Source: Streptomyces sp. cg36
GTDB lineage: Bacteria > Actinomycetota > Actinomycetes > Streptomycetales > Streptomycetaceae
Direction of reading: 5' to 3'
NCBI RefSeq assembly: GCF_041080675.1
Contig: NZ_CP163520.1
Coordinates: 6,415,501 to 6,479,500 of the forward strand
Length of the DNA stretch: 64,000 nt
Shown piece after piece: positions 36,122-44,506 of the stretch. The notes below the pieces were generated by a model that saw nothing but the letters and a program-made list of their open reading frames with translations, did not search any database and was not told the DNA's origin. A program made the position numbers and the translations under genes. Positions within the stretch are counted from its first letter, which is position 1. Each line of letters opens with the position of its first letter.

Positions 36122-36904
36122 ATGACCGACGACACCATCTGCCGCCGCCTGGTCGGCCGCACCGCCGTCATCACCGGAGCCGGCAGCGGCATCGGCCTGG
36201 CGACCGCGCGCCGGCTCGCCTCCGAGGGCGCCCGCGTGGTCTGCGGCGACATCGACGAGGCCGCCGCCAAGCGGACCGCCGACGAGGTCGGGGGCCTCGC
36301 CGTCCGGGTCGACGTCACCGACGCCGAGCAGGTCGACGCGCTCTTCAAGGCCGCGTACGACACCTACGGCAGCGTCGACATCGCCTTCAACAACGCCGGG
36401 ATCTCGCCCCCCGACGACGACTCCATCCTGGAGACCGGCCTGGAGGCGTGGAAGCGCGTCCAGGAGGTCAACCTCACCTCGGTCTACCTGTGCTGCAAGG
36501 CGGCCATCCCGTACATGCGCGAGCAGCGCCGGGGCTCGATCATCAACACCGCCTCCTTCGTGGCCCGGATGGGCGCGGCGACCTCGCAGATCTCCTACAC
36601 CGCGTCCAAGGGCGGCGTCCTCGCCATGTCCCGCGAGCTGGGCGTCCAGTTCGCCCGCGAGGGCATCCGGGTCAACGCGCTCTGCCCGGGGCCGGTCAAC
36701 ACCCCGCTGCTCCAGGAGCTGTTCGCCAAGGACCCGGAGCGGGCCGCGCGGCGCCTGGTGCACATCCCGCTGGGCCGCTTCGCCGAGGCCGACGAGATCG
36801 CGGCGGCCGTCGCCTTCCTGGCCAGCGACGACTCCTCGTTCGTCAACGCCACCGACTTCCTGGTGGACGGCGGAATCTCGGGCGCGTACGTGACCCCGCT
36901 CTAG
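36122..36904 (+). CDS. Short-chain dehydrogenase/reductase of the ethanolamine cluster
   Basis: 260 aa from ATG 36122 with GGAGG at 36108-36112. Cofactor motif GAGSGIG (19-25), NNAG at about 90, and catalytic Ser145, Tyr159 and Lys163 are all present. Asp at the end of strand 2 (GDID) points to NAD(H). In this operon it is a good candidate to oxidise the alcohol of gamma-glutamylethanolamide to the aldehyde used by the preceding gene product. That role is inference. Confidence 0.87.
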   Translation: MTDDTICRRLVGRTAVITGAGSGIGLATARRLASEGARVVCGDIDEAAAKRTADEVGGLAVRVDVTDAEQVDALFKAAYDTYGSVDIAFNNAGISPPDDDSILETGLEAWKRVQEVNLTSVYLCCKAAIPYMREQRRGSIINTASFVARMGAATSQISYTASKGGVLAMSRELGVQFAREGIRVNALCPGPVNTPLLQELFAKDPERAARRLVHIPLGRFAEADEIAAAVAFLASDDSSFVNATDFLVDGGISGAYVTPL

Positions 36905-36970
36905 GTCCCCGCGTCCCCGACCGGATCCGCCGGCCGGGACCTGAGCGTTCACCTTCCCTCCACCCACCCG

Positions 36971-37000
36971 ACAGCCGGGCGTCGCGCGACGCCCGGCTGT
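36971..37000 (+). terminator. Terminator of the glnA4-ALDH-SDR operon
   Basis: A perfect 30-nt palindrome (arms 36971-36985 and 36986-37000) is followed by TCTGTCT. Confidence 0.8.
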
Positions 37001-37046
37001 TCTGTCTACCGTCCCCGATGATCTTCCCTTTGTGACAGGAGTGTTC

Positions 37047-38321
37047 ATGCGCAGTGCACGTCGCTGGCAGGCCGCGACCGCCGCCCTGGCGATCGCCGGC
37101 AGCGCCCTCGCCGCCGCCCCCACCGCCCAGGCCCGCCCCGGCAGGTGCCCCGAGCTCACCGTCACCCAGGGCTGGTACGGCCAGAACCGGGCCCGCCTCC
37201 AGGAGCTCGTCGACACCTACGGCACGTGCGGCAGGGGCGCGGGCGCGGCCAAGGGCCACAAGCCCGTCGCCGTCTTCGACTGGGACAACACCGTCGTCAA
37301 GAACGACGTCGGCGACGCCACGATGTACTGGATGCTGCGCCACTCCAAGATCCGCCGCCCGCTGCACGGCGACTGGCACACCACCAGCCGCTACCTCACG
37401 GACCGGGCCGCCACCGCGCTCGCCACCGCCTGCCCGGCCGGCCGCACCACCCTGCCCACCGCCACCGACACCCGCTGCGCCGACGAGATACGCACGGTCT
37501 ACGGGGACGGGAAGACCACCGCCGGGGCCGCCGCCTTCGCGGGCTGGGACCGGCGCACCATCGAGCCGCAGTACGCCTGGCTGGCCCAGCTCATGAGCGG
37601 CTGGCGCACCGCCGACGTCCGCGCGTTCGCCCGGGCCGCCCGCGCCGAGAACCTGGCCGCGCCCATCGGCGCCCAGCAGCGCGTGGGCACCGCCGACGTC
37701 ACCGGCTGGGTGCGCTACTACGACCAGCAGCGCGATCTGATCCGTACGCTCGACAAGGCCGGGTTCGACGTCTGGATCACCTCGGCCTCGCCCGAGCCCG
37801 TGGTCGACGAGTGGGCGGGCGGCGTCGGCATCGCCCGCGACCACGCCATCGGCATCCGCCCGGTCCTCTCGCACGGGCGGCTCACCCCGCACCTCAAGGG
37901 CTGCGGCTCGGTCGCGGACGGCGCGGACTCGATGATCACCTACATCGACGGCAAGCGCTGCTGGATCAACCAGGAGGTCTTCGGGGTGCGCGGGGCGGCG
38001 GCCGAGCGGCAGCAGCCCGCGGCCCGGCGCCAGGTGTTCGCGGCGGGCGACTCCGACACCGACGTGACGTTCCTGCGCGACGCCACCGGCCTGCGGCTGG
38101 TCCTGAACCGCAACAAGAACGAGCTGATGTGCCGGGCGTACGACAACAGCGACGGCCGCTGGCTCGTCAACCCCATGTTCATCCAGCCCAAGGGCCAGAA
38201 GAGCGGTACCTACCCGTGCGCCACCACCGCGTACACCGACCGCGACGGCACCGCCGCCCCGGTCCGGCGCGCCGACGGAACGGTCGTGCCCGACCAGCGG
38301 GACTCGGTGTACGGCGGCTGA
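37047..38321 (+). CDS. Secreted HAD-superfamily phosphatase (phosphorylcholine phosphatase-like)
   Basis: 424 aa from ATG 37047 (AGGAG at 37037-37041). A signal peptide covers about 1-29 (ends AQA). HAD motif I is DWDNT (78-82), the DxDNT form found in Pseudomonas phosphorylcholine phosphatase. A Ser/Thr motif II lies in ITSASPEPV and motif IV in GDSDTD. Extra cysteines suggest disulfides outside the cell. By location it may free ethanolamine or choline from phosphorylated headgroups, feeding the adjacent uptake and catabolic genes. Substrate unproven. Confidence 0.85.
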   Translation: MRSARRWQAATAALAIAGSALAAAPTAQARPGRCPELTVTQGWYGQNRARLQELVDTYGTCGRGAGAAKGHKPVAVFDWDNTVVKNDVGDATMYWMLRHSKIRRPLHGDWHTTSRYLTDRAATALATACPAGRTTLPTATDTRCADEIRTVYGDGKTTAGAAAFAGWDRRTIEPQYAWLAQLMSGWRTADVRAFARAARAENLAAPIGAQQRVGTADVTGWVRYYDQQRDLIRTLDKAGFDVWITSASPEPVVDEWAGGVGIARDHAIGIRPVLSHGRLTPHLKGCGSVADGADSMITYIDGKRCWINQEVFGVRGAAAERQQPAARRQVFAAGDSDTDVTFLRDATGLRLVLNRNKNELMCRAYDNSDGRWLVNPMFIQPKGQKSGTYPCATTAYTDRDGTAAPVRRADGTVVPDQRDSVYGG

Positions 38322-38343
38322 ACCGCCCCCATAAGGTGGCCCG

Positions 38344-39306
38344 ATGAGCACGACGACGCCGCCGGGCTGGTACCCGGACCCGGGCACGCCCGCTCTGGAG
38401 CGCTGGTGGGACGGCACCGCCTGGACCGGGCACACCCGCTCCCCGGGCCCGCCCGCGGCGCCGCCCGCGCCACCGGTGCTCCACCCGCCCTCGCCGCCGA
38501 CCGTGCCCCTGGCGTCCGCCGGGGTCCGGCCGACCGGGCGCGGGCGCGGTCCGGTGCTCGCCGTGATCGTGGCCGCCGCGGTGCTCGTCGCGGCGATCGC
38601 GGCCGGGGTGGCCGTCCTGAACGAGGACGACGGCGGTCCGGCCGCCGACCCGCGGCCGCCGGTGGCCGCGACCGGGACGACCGCCCCGCCGACCACGGCC
38701 GCCACCTCCGCGGCCCCCGCGCCGAGCGGCGACCCCCGCGTCCTGGTCGACCAGCTCAACGGCATCACCCTGCCGGTGCTGCCCGGCTGGGAGAAGCCGG
38801 AGTCCACCTCCGACGGCCTGGTCACCATGCGCACCAAGGACTCGTTCGACTGCCCCGGCGACTCGGGCGCCTTCTGCAACCACGCCAGGGTCACCTCCGC
38901 CACGGCCACCGGCACCGACCTGAAGACCGCGCGGGCGCTGGCCGAGCACGACATCGCGGACGCCGCCGACGACGCCTACGACCAGGACGGCCTCGGACGG
39001 CGGCGCTACGGCGGGATCGTCTCGCACCGGCAGCTGCGGGCGGGCCCGGTGGTGGTCGCCGGGCGCACCGGTTACGCGGTGCGCTGGAGCGTGCGGACGG
39101 GGGCGGGGCCCGGGGGATACGTGGAGTCGCTGGCGTTCCCGTCCAGCGTCGGCAGCGAGTCGATGATCATCGTCCGGTTCGCCTTCGACGCGGGGGCGGG
39201 CTCGCCGCCGCCCGCCACCATCGACCGCATCACCGCCGGGATCAAGGTCCTGGGCGGCCGGGAGGACGGCGGAGTCGGCTCCGGCCTGGCCGTCCCCACT
39301 CCCTGA
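38344..39306 (+). CDS. DUF2510 membrane protein
   Basis: 320 aa. The N-terminal DUF2510 motif is GWYPDPG...ERWWDG..WT (about 7-29). A proline-rich linker, one TM helix (about 73-93) and an extracytoplasmic domain of about 190 residues with two Cys (DCPGDSGAFC) follow. A TAAGGT -10 box at 38332-38337 ends 6 nt before ATG 38344, so the transcript is probably leaderless. Function unknown; similar proteins are common in streptomycetes. Confidence 0.8.
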   Translation: MSTTTPPGWYPDPGTPALERWWDGTAWTGHTRSPGPPAAPPAPPVLHPPSPPTVPLASAGVRPTGRGRGPVLAVIVAAAVLVAAIAAGVAVLNEDDGGPAADPRPPVAATGTTAPPTTAATSAAPAPSGDPRVLVDQLNGITLPVLPGWEKPESTSDGLVTMRTKDSFDCPGDSGAFCNHARVTSATATGTDLKTARALAEHDIADAADDAYDQDGLGRRRYGGIVSHRQLRAGPVVVAGRTGYAVRWSVRTGAGPGGYVESLAFPSSVGSESMIIVRFAFDAGAGSPPPATIDRITAGIKVLGGREDGGVGSGLAVPTP

Positions 39307-39310
39307 TCCG

Positions 39311-39335
39311 CCCGAGCCGCGCGAACCGGCTCGGG
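39311..39335. terminator. Bidirectional terminator
   Basis: CCCGAGCCG and CGGCTCGGG (39311-39319 and 39327-39335) form a 9-bp stem between two convergent genes. Confidence 0.7.
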
Positions 39336-39342
39336 CCGGTCC

Positions 39343-40545
39343 TCAGAGGAAGGTCCGCCCCTCGCCCCGGTAGGTCGGGACGGTCGCGGTCACCCGGTCG
39401 CCCTCCACCAGGTGCAACTCGTCGAAGCGCTCGCACAGCTCACCGGCCTTGGCGTGCCGGAACCACACCTTGTCGCCGATCAGCAGATCGTCGGCGGCCG
39501 TGCCGAGCAGCGGCGTCTGCACCTCGCCCGCGCCCTCCTGCCCGTCGTAGCGCAGCCCCTCGGGCAGATACGGGACCGGCAGCCGGTCGGCGCCCGGGGC
39601 ACCCGAGGCGGGGTAGCCGCCGCCCAGCACCGTCACCACGCCCACGCCCGGGCGGCGCACCACCGGCTGGGCGAAGAGCGCGGCCGGACGCCCGCTGAAC
39701 GAGGTGTAGTTGTCGAACAGCCGCGGCACGTACAGACCCGAACCGGCGGCGATCTCGGTGACCGCGTCCTCGGCCGCGGTGTGCTGCACGCTGCCGGTCC
39801 CGCCGCCGTTGACGAACTCCAGGTCCGGCGCGACCGCCCGGACCGCCCGCACCACCTCGGCCCGGCGCCCCGCCAGCTCCCGGCGCGCGGCCGACTGCAT
39901 CAGCCGGATCGCCCGCGAGCGCACCGGCCGCCCCGCTATGTCGTCGCCGACCCCGGCGACGTGTCCCTCGTACGCCATCAGCCCCACCAGCCGGAACCCG
40001 GGGCGGCGCACCACCGCCCGTGCCAGCTCGGCCAGTTGGGCGGGCTCGCGCAGCGGGGAGCGGCGGGCGCCGACGCGCACCCGCCCGCCGAGCAGGCTCA
40101 GCGAGGTGTCCAGTTCCAGACAGACCCGCACCGGCAGGTCGTCGCGGTCCCGGGCGCGGTCGATCAGGTCCAGCTGGGCCGGGTCGTCCACCATGACGGT
40201 GACCGCGCCGGTCAGCTTGGGGTCCGTGGTCAGCTCGGCGAACCGGTCCCGGTCGGCGGACGGATACGCCAGCAGTACGTCCTCGAAACCGGCCCGGGCC
40301 AGCCAGATCGACTCCGCCAGGGTGAACGACATGATCCCGGCGAACCCGTCCCGCGCCAGCACCCGCTCCAGCAGGGCGCGGCACCGGACCGACTTGCTGG
40401 CGACCCGGATCGGCTTGCCCTGCGCGCGCCGCACGAGATCGTCGGCGTTGGCGTCGAACGCCGCCAGGTCCACCAGCGCGAGCGGCGCGTCGAGATGAGC
40501 GGTGGCCCGGTCGTACCGGGCACGGTCAGCGGCACGGGGAGTCAT
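39343..40545 (-). CDS. Fold-type III PLP enzyme, amino acid deaminase/aldolase (alanine racemase-like)
   Basis: 400 aa. The N-terminal alanine-racemase-type barrel holds the PLP lysine in PIRVASKSVR (Lys51). A metal-binding C-terminal domain of the D-threonine aldolase/D-serine dehydratase type follows. Actinobacterial members are annotated as amino acid deaminase/aldolase; the true substrate is uncertain. No partner gene is evident next to it. Convergent with the DUF2510 gene. Confidence 0.82.
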   Translation of the reverse strand: MTPRAADRARYDRATAHLDAPLALVDLAAFDANADDLVRRAQGKPIRVASKSVRCRALLERVLARDGFAGIMSFTLAESIWLARAGFEDVLLAYPSADRDRFAELTTDPKLTGAVTVMVDDPAQLDLIDRARDRDDLPVRVCLELDTSLSLLGGRVRVGARRSPLREPAQLAELARAVVRRPGFRLVGLMAYEGHVAGVGDDIAGRPVRSRAIRLMQSAARRELAGRRAEVVRAVRAVAPDLEFVNGGGTGSVQHTAAEDAVTEIAAGSGLYVPRLFDNYTSFSGRPAALFAQPVVRRPGVGVVTVLGGGYPASGAPGADRLPVPYLPEGLRYDGQEGAGEVQTPLLGTAADDLLIGDKVWFRHAKAGELCERFDELHLVEGDRVTATVPTYRGEGRTFL

Positions 40546-40758
40546 GGGCAGAGCCTGCCAGACCGGCGTACCGGTGGGTAGGGGTACGGGCGGACGCGGA
40601 TCACGCCCGTCGGCGCACCCGGAACCGGACGCTCCTCCCGCGGACCCCCGCCCGGTCCGCCCCGGCCAGCCCGTAAAGTAGCGCCCACGCGGCGACGAAC
40701 GGCCCTGCCGGGCAAGCCGATCCGCGGCGCACGCACCACAGGGGTACGAGGGGGGCCA

Positions 40759-42234
40759 TTGACCACGGACGCAGAGCGCCCCCCGTCCCCGGCCGGCGAG
40801 GGCGACACCACGCCACAGCCGTCCCGGGACACCGGATCCACCCCCGGCCCGGTCGGCGCCTGCGCACCCCGCCCGCGCTCGGCCATCGACCTACTGGACG
40901 CGGCTCTCCCGCCCCAGCCGCAGCCTCCGACAGCGCCCCGGCAGACACCGCCGCAGGGCCCGCCGCCCCGCCTGCCGGCTTCGTCGTCCCGCCCGGCGGC
41001 ACCCCAGCCGTCGTCTTCGCCGCTTGGCCCGTCGGCTCCGGCCCAGTCGTCGTCGCCCGCCCCGGCGGCTCCGGCATCGGGTTCGTCGTACCGCCCGTCG
41101 GCTCCGGCCCAGTCGTCGTCGCCCGGCCCGGCGGCCCCGGCTCAGCCTTCGGCTTCGTTGCCCCGTAAGGCTGCCCCGGCCCAGGCATCGTCAGGGTCGC
41201 CCCACCCGGCGGCCCCGGCCCTCGCGCCCCCGTCGCCCCGCCCGGCCCCGACCTCACCCCCGTCGGCCCGGCCGACGCCCCCGCCCACTCCCATGCCCCC
41301 GGCCCCGACGTCCCCGCCCGCCACTCCGCCGCTCCCGGCCACCCCCGCCGCCCCGCCCGGTCCTGTGCCTCCCAGCCCGGACCCGGCAGCGCCCGGCACC
41401 CCCGTACCCCCGGTGCCCGGCCAACCCCCGCTGTCCGGCGCCCCCCTCGGCGGCATACCGCCGATACCCGGCGCCGCGCCCGTCCGTCGTGCCCGGCGGA
41501 TCGTCGCGGCTGCCGTCTGTCTCGTCCTGGGGACCGGGCTGCTCGGCGGGGCCGCCGCGGGGAGCTGGCTGACCGGGGGGTCGGCGGGGCCGGACTCCCG
41601 TACCGCGTACACCGCCGCCCGCGCGATATGGCACAGCGTGCCCGTGGACACCCTCTTCCCGCCGGTCATCAAGGGCGACGGAGCGGGGCCCGGCGGCGCC
41701 GACCGGGTGTGGACCCGGATCGGGGTCGCGCCCGACGGCGGCTGCGCCGGGGCCCTGGACCCGCTGCTGCTGAAGGTGCTCGCGCCGGTCGGCTGCGCCC
41801 GCCTGCTGCGCGCCACCTACACCGACGCCACCCACACCTCCGTCACCACCGTCGGGCTGGTCTTCACCGAGGCCGACTCCACCGCGATGGGCGCGCTGCG
41901 CACCCGGTTCGGCGACGAGTCGCTGGGCGACCGCGACGACCTCATGCCCCGCCCGTACCCGGTCCCGGGCACCCCCGCCGCCGGGTTCGGCGACCAGCAG
42001 CGGGCCAGCTGGACCGTGCGCGTCCTCACCGACGCCCCCGTCGTCGTCTACTCCGTCACCGGCTTCGCCGACGCCCGTACCGTCACCGACCCGCAGCCCG
42101 CCGACCGCGCCCTGGCCGAGGGAGCCACCGACGCCCCCGTCGAGTCCGGGCTCACCCACGACGCCAAGGGCATCGCCGACCGGGTGGAACGGGTCCTCCG
42201 CAAGACCGCAGCCGCCGAGACGAAGAAGTCCTGA
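40759..42234 (+). CDS. Proline-rich membrane protein coupled to S8 protease
   Basis: 491 aa from TTG 40759 with GAGGGGGG upstream. About 240 residues of Pro/Ala/Ser-rich low-complexity sequence lie on the cytoplasmic side. They include a 22-residue repeat (SAPAQSSSPxPAAPA) encoded by a 66-bp direct repeat. One TM helix (about 253-273) and a folded external domain of about 215 residues with a Cys pair (GGCAGALDP, GCARLL) follow. The stop overlaps the next ATG (TGATG). The external domain may be a partner or inhibitor of the protease. Function not recognised. Confidence 0.75.
   Translation: MTTDAERPPSPAGEGDTTPQPSRDTGSTPGPVGACAPRPRSAIDLLDAALPPQPQPPTAPRQTPPQGPPPRLPASSSRPAAPQPSSSPLGPSAPAQSSSPAPAAPASGSSYRPSAPAQSSSPGPAAPAQPSASLPRKAAPAQASSGSPHPAAPALAPPSPRPAPTSPPSARPTPPPTPMPPAPTSPPATPPLPATPAAPPGPVPPSPDPAAPGTPVPPVPGQPPLSGAPLGGIPPIPGAAPVRRARRIVAAAVCLVLGTGLLGGAAAGSWLTGGSAGPDSRTAYTAARAIWHSVPVDTLFPPVIKGDGAGPGGADRVWTRIGVAPDGGCAGALDPLLLKVLAPVGCARLLRATYTDATHTSVTTVGLVFTEADSTAMGALRTRFGDESLGDRDDLMPRPYPVPGTPAAGFGDQQRASWTVRVLTDAPVVVYSVTGFADARTVTDPQPADRALAEGATDAPVESGLTHDAKGIADRVERVLRKTAAAETKKS
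41028..41140 (+). repeat. 66-bp direct repeat in the proline-rich coding region
   Basis: Two copies start at 41028 and 41094 and share the first 32 bases exactly and most of the next 15. Being 66 bp apart, they keep frame and repeat 22 residues. This supports expansion of the linker by slippage. Confidence 0.8.
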
Positions 42235-43469
42235 TGACCGCCGCACCGGCCGCCCGCCGCCGTACTCCCGCAGCCCGCCGCCGCACCCCCGCCGCCCGCG
42301 CCACGCCCCGGCGGGCCGTCGCCGCCCTCCTCGGCGCCGCGCTCGTCGCGCTGCTGCCCGCCGGTCCCGCGCGGGCGGACGGCATCCGGGACCGCCAGTG
42401 GGAGCTGGCCGCGATGCACACCGAACAGGCGTGGCGGACCACCAAGGGCAAGGGCATCACCGTCGCCGTGCTCGACACCGGGGTCGACGCCACCCAGCCC
42501 GACCTCGCCGGACAGGTCCTGCCCGGCAAGGACCTCATCGGCTTCGGGGCCGGGCGGGGCAGCCGCGACTGGGCCCGGCACGGCACCGCCATGGCCGGGA
42601 TCATCGCCGGGCACGGACACGGCCCCGGAAACGGCGACGGCGTCCTCGGCATCGCTCCCGAGGCCCGCATCCTGCCGGTCCGGGTGATCCTCGAATCGTC
42701 CGACCCGGCCCGCAAGAAGGCCCGGGAGTCGCGCGGCGGCGCCCTCGCCGAGGGCATCCGCTGGGCCGTCGACCACGGCGCCGACGTCATCAACCTCTCC
42801 CTCGGCGACGACAGCGCCTCCGCCCACCCCGAGGCGGCCGAGGACGCGGCCATCCAGTACGCGCTCTCCCGGGGCGCCGTCGTCGTCGCCTCCGCCGGGA
42901 ACGGCGGCGAGCAGGGCGACCACGTCTCCTACCCCGCCGCCTACCCGGGCGTGATCGCCGTCGCCGCCGTCGACCGCTTCGGCACCCACGCCGCCTTCTC
43001 CACCCGCCGCTGGTACGCCACGGTCTCCGCGCCCGGCGTGGACGTGGTGATAGCGGACCCGGACCGCAAGTACTACGAGGGGTGGGGCACCAGCGCGGCC
43101 TCCGCGTTCGTCTCCGGCGCCGTCGCCCTCGTCCGCGCGGCCCATCCGAGGCTCACCCCGGCCCAGATCAAGACCCTGCTCGCGGACACCGCCCGCAACG
43201 CGCCCCGGGGCGGGCGCGACGACTCCCGTGGCTACGGCATGGTCGACCCGGCCGCCGCCCTCGCGGCGGGCGCCCGCCTCAAGCCGGACGTACGGACCGA
43301 GGCCGCGACCGGCCGCTCCCGCGCCTACTTCGGCGCGGGCCCCGACGAGCCCCGCGGAACGAGCCACCGCGACGACTGGCTGGCCGCCCTGGCCGCGGCC
43401 TCCGGCGCGGCCCTGCTCGCCGCCTCCTTCACCCTGTGGCGCGGCACCCGCACCCGCACCCCGCACTGA
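42234..43469 (+). CDS. Mycosin-like subtilisin (S8) membrane protease
   Basis: 411 aa from ATG 42234. A signal peptide (about 1-48, ends ARA) is followed by a subtilisin domain with triad Asp81 (VAVLDTGVD), His116 (RHGTAMAGI) and Ser287 (GTSAAS) and oxyanion Asn223. A C-terminal TM helix (about 385-403) anchors the domain outside the membrane. This layout is that of type VII secretion mycosins, but no EccB/C/D/E or WXG100 gene is nearby. It is translationally coupled to the proline-rich protein. Confidence 0.88.
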   Translation: MTAAPAARRRTPAARRRTPAARATPRRAVAALLGAALVALLPAGPARADGIRDRQWELAAMHTEQAWRTTKGKGITVAVLDTGVDATQPDLAGQVLPGKDLIGFGAGRGSRDWARHGTAMAGIIAGHGHGPGNGDGVLGIAPEARILPVRVILESSDPARKKARESRGGALAEGIRWAVDHGADVINLSLGDDSASAHPEAAEDAAIQYALSRGAVVVASAGNGGEQGDHVSYPAAYPGVIAVAAVDRFGTHAAFSTRRWYATVSAPGVDVVIADPDRKYYEGWGTSAASAFVSGAVALVRAAHPRLTPAQIKTLLADTARNAPRGGRDDSRGYGMVDPAAALAAGARLKPDVRTEAATGRSRAYFGAGPDEPRGTSHRDDWLAALAAASGAALLAASFTLWRGTRTRTPH

Positions 43470-43486
43470 CACGGACAAAGGCCGAC

Positions 43487-43690
43487 GCGTACGAGGCCCG
43501 GCCCGTACGGGAACAGGGCGCGTACGGGGTACCGACCCGTACAAGGACCGACCCGTACGGGAACGGGAGCGTACGGGACCCGACCCGTACGAGAACCCAC
43601 CCGTGCGACAACCCGCCCGTGCGACAACCGACCCGTACGAGCAGTGGCGCGTGCGAAGCACCGGTGCGCGCGGCAACCGGCGCGTGCGAG
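43487..43690. repeat. 16-bp tandem repeat array between convergent genes
   Basis: About twelve units with consensus cccGTACGrgaacnga follow one another. GTAC/GTGC cores start at 43489, 43505, 43522, 43539, 43555, 43571, 43587, 43603, 43619, 43635, 43651, 43664 and 43684, a spacing of 16 or 17 bp except at the degraded right end. CGTACG is self-complementary. The array begins 18 bp after the protease stop and ends 16 bp before the beta-lactamase-like stop. Confidence 0.85.
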
Positions 43691-43705
43691 AGGCGGGTCG
43701 GGCGC

Positions 43706-44446
43706 TCACCCCAGGGCCCCCGCCACCGCCCGTACCGCCGCCCGCGCCGCCGACTCCACGGCCGTCACCCCCGCCGCCATCGTGGTGTGGCCGTCCGACA
43801 GGACCGCCACCAGCAGGCCGCGGCCCCCGGCCGTGACGCGGCCGGTGCTGTTGACCACCCACAGCCCGGTCGCGGACCGGGGCAGCCAGCCGTTCTTGAG
43901 CGCCCATCCGGTGCCCGCCGCCGACACGCCCCAGTCCTGGCCCGCGACCGTACGGCCCATCAGGTCGGCCAGGTACGCCCGCGACCGGGCGTCCAGCGCC
44001 GAACCGGACCCGAACACCGCCCCCAGCAGGGCCAGCCGGTCCCCGGCCGTGGTCCGCGTCAGGCCCCACGCGCCGCCCGGGTCCGCGCGCGTCGCGGTCA
44101 GCCCGAGGCGCGCGTTGGCCGCGTCCAGGCCGGCGGGGCCGCCGATCGCCCGCCACAGCGCGGTCGCCGCGTCGTTGTCGCTGCGCTCGACCATCGCGGC
44201 GGCCAGGGCCCGTTCCGCCGCCGTCAGCTCCCGGCCCGCGTCCCGCGCGGCGAGCAGCAGGGCCGCCAGGATGTCGACCTTGACGACGCTCGCCGTGTCG
44301 TGGCGGCGCCCCTCGCCGTACAGCGCCCGCGCGCCGCTCGCCAGGTCGCGCACCCCCACCGAGAGCGAGCCCCGGGCCCGCGCGGCCACCGGGGAGAGCG
44401 CCGCCGCCAGCAGCGCGTCCAGCTCCGCACCCGTAGTCCGCTTCAC
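43706..44446 (-). CDS. Beta-lactamase-fold (class A-like) serine hydrolase without signal peptide
   Basis: 246 aa from GTG 44446. Penicillin-binding motifs are SVVK (Ser53-Lys56), SDN (89-91) and KNG (184-186, where KTG or KSG is usual). No signal peptide or lipobox is visible, although relatives work outside the cell. On the minus strand a TAGGGT box ends 7 nt before the start codon, so translation is probably leaderless. True beta-lactamase activity is doubtful; a cytoplasmic esterase or amidase is possible. Confidence 0.8.
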   Translation of the reverse strand: MKRTTGAELDALLAAALSPVAARARGSLSVGVRDLASGARALYGEGRRHDTASVVKVDILAALLLAARDAGRELTAAERALAAAMVERSDNDAATALWRAIGGPAGLDAANARLGLTATRADPGGAWGLTRTTAGDRLALLGAVFGSGSALDARSRAYLADLMGRTVAGQDWGVSAAGTGWALKNGWLPRSATGLWVVNSTGRVTAGGRGLLVAVLSDGHTTMAAGVTAVESAARAAVRAVAGALG

Positions 44447-44506
44447 CGGCCCGACCCTACGGCGGGCGGTGCACGGCGCGGGGAACGGCCCGGTTAGGCT
44501 CGTGCC

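Noticed and set aside
43487..43690. Possible CRISPR array
   Set aside because: Units are 16 bp with no unique spacers and no cas genes nearby; it is a simple tandem repeat.
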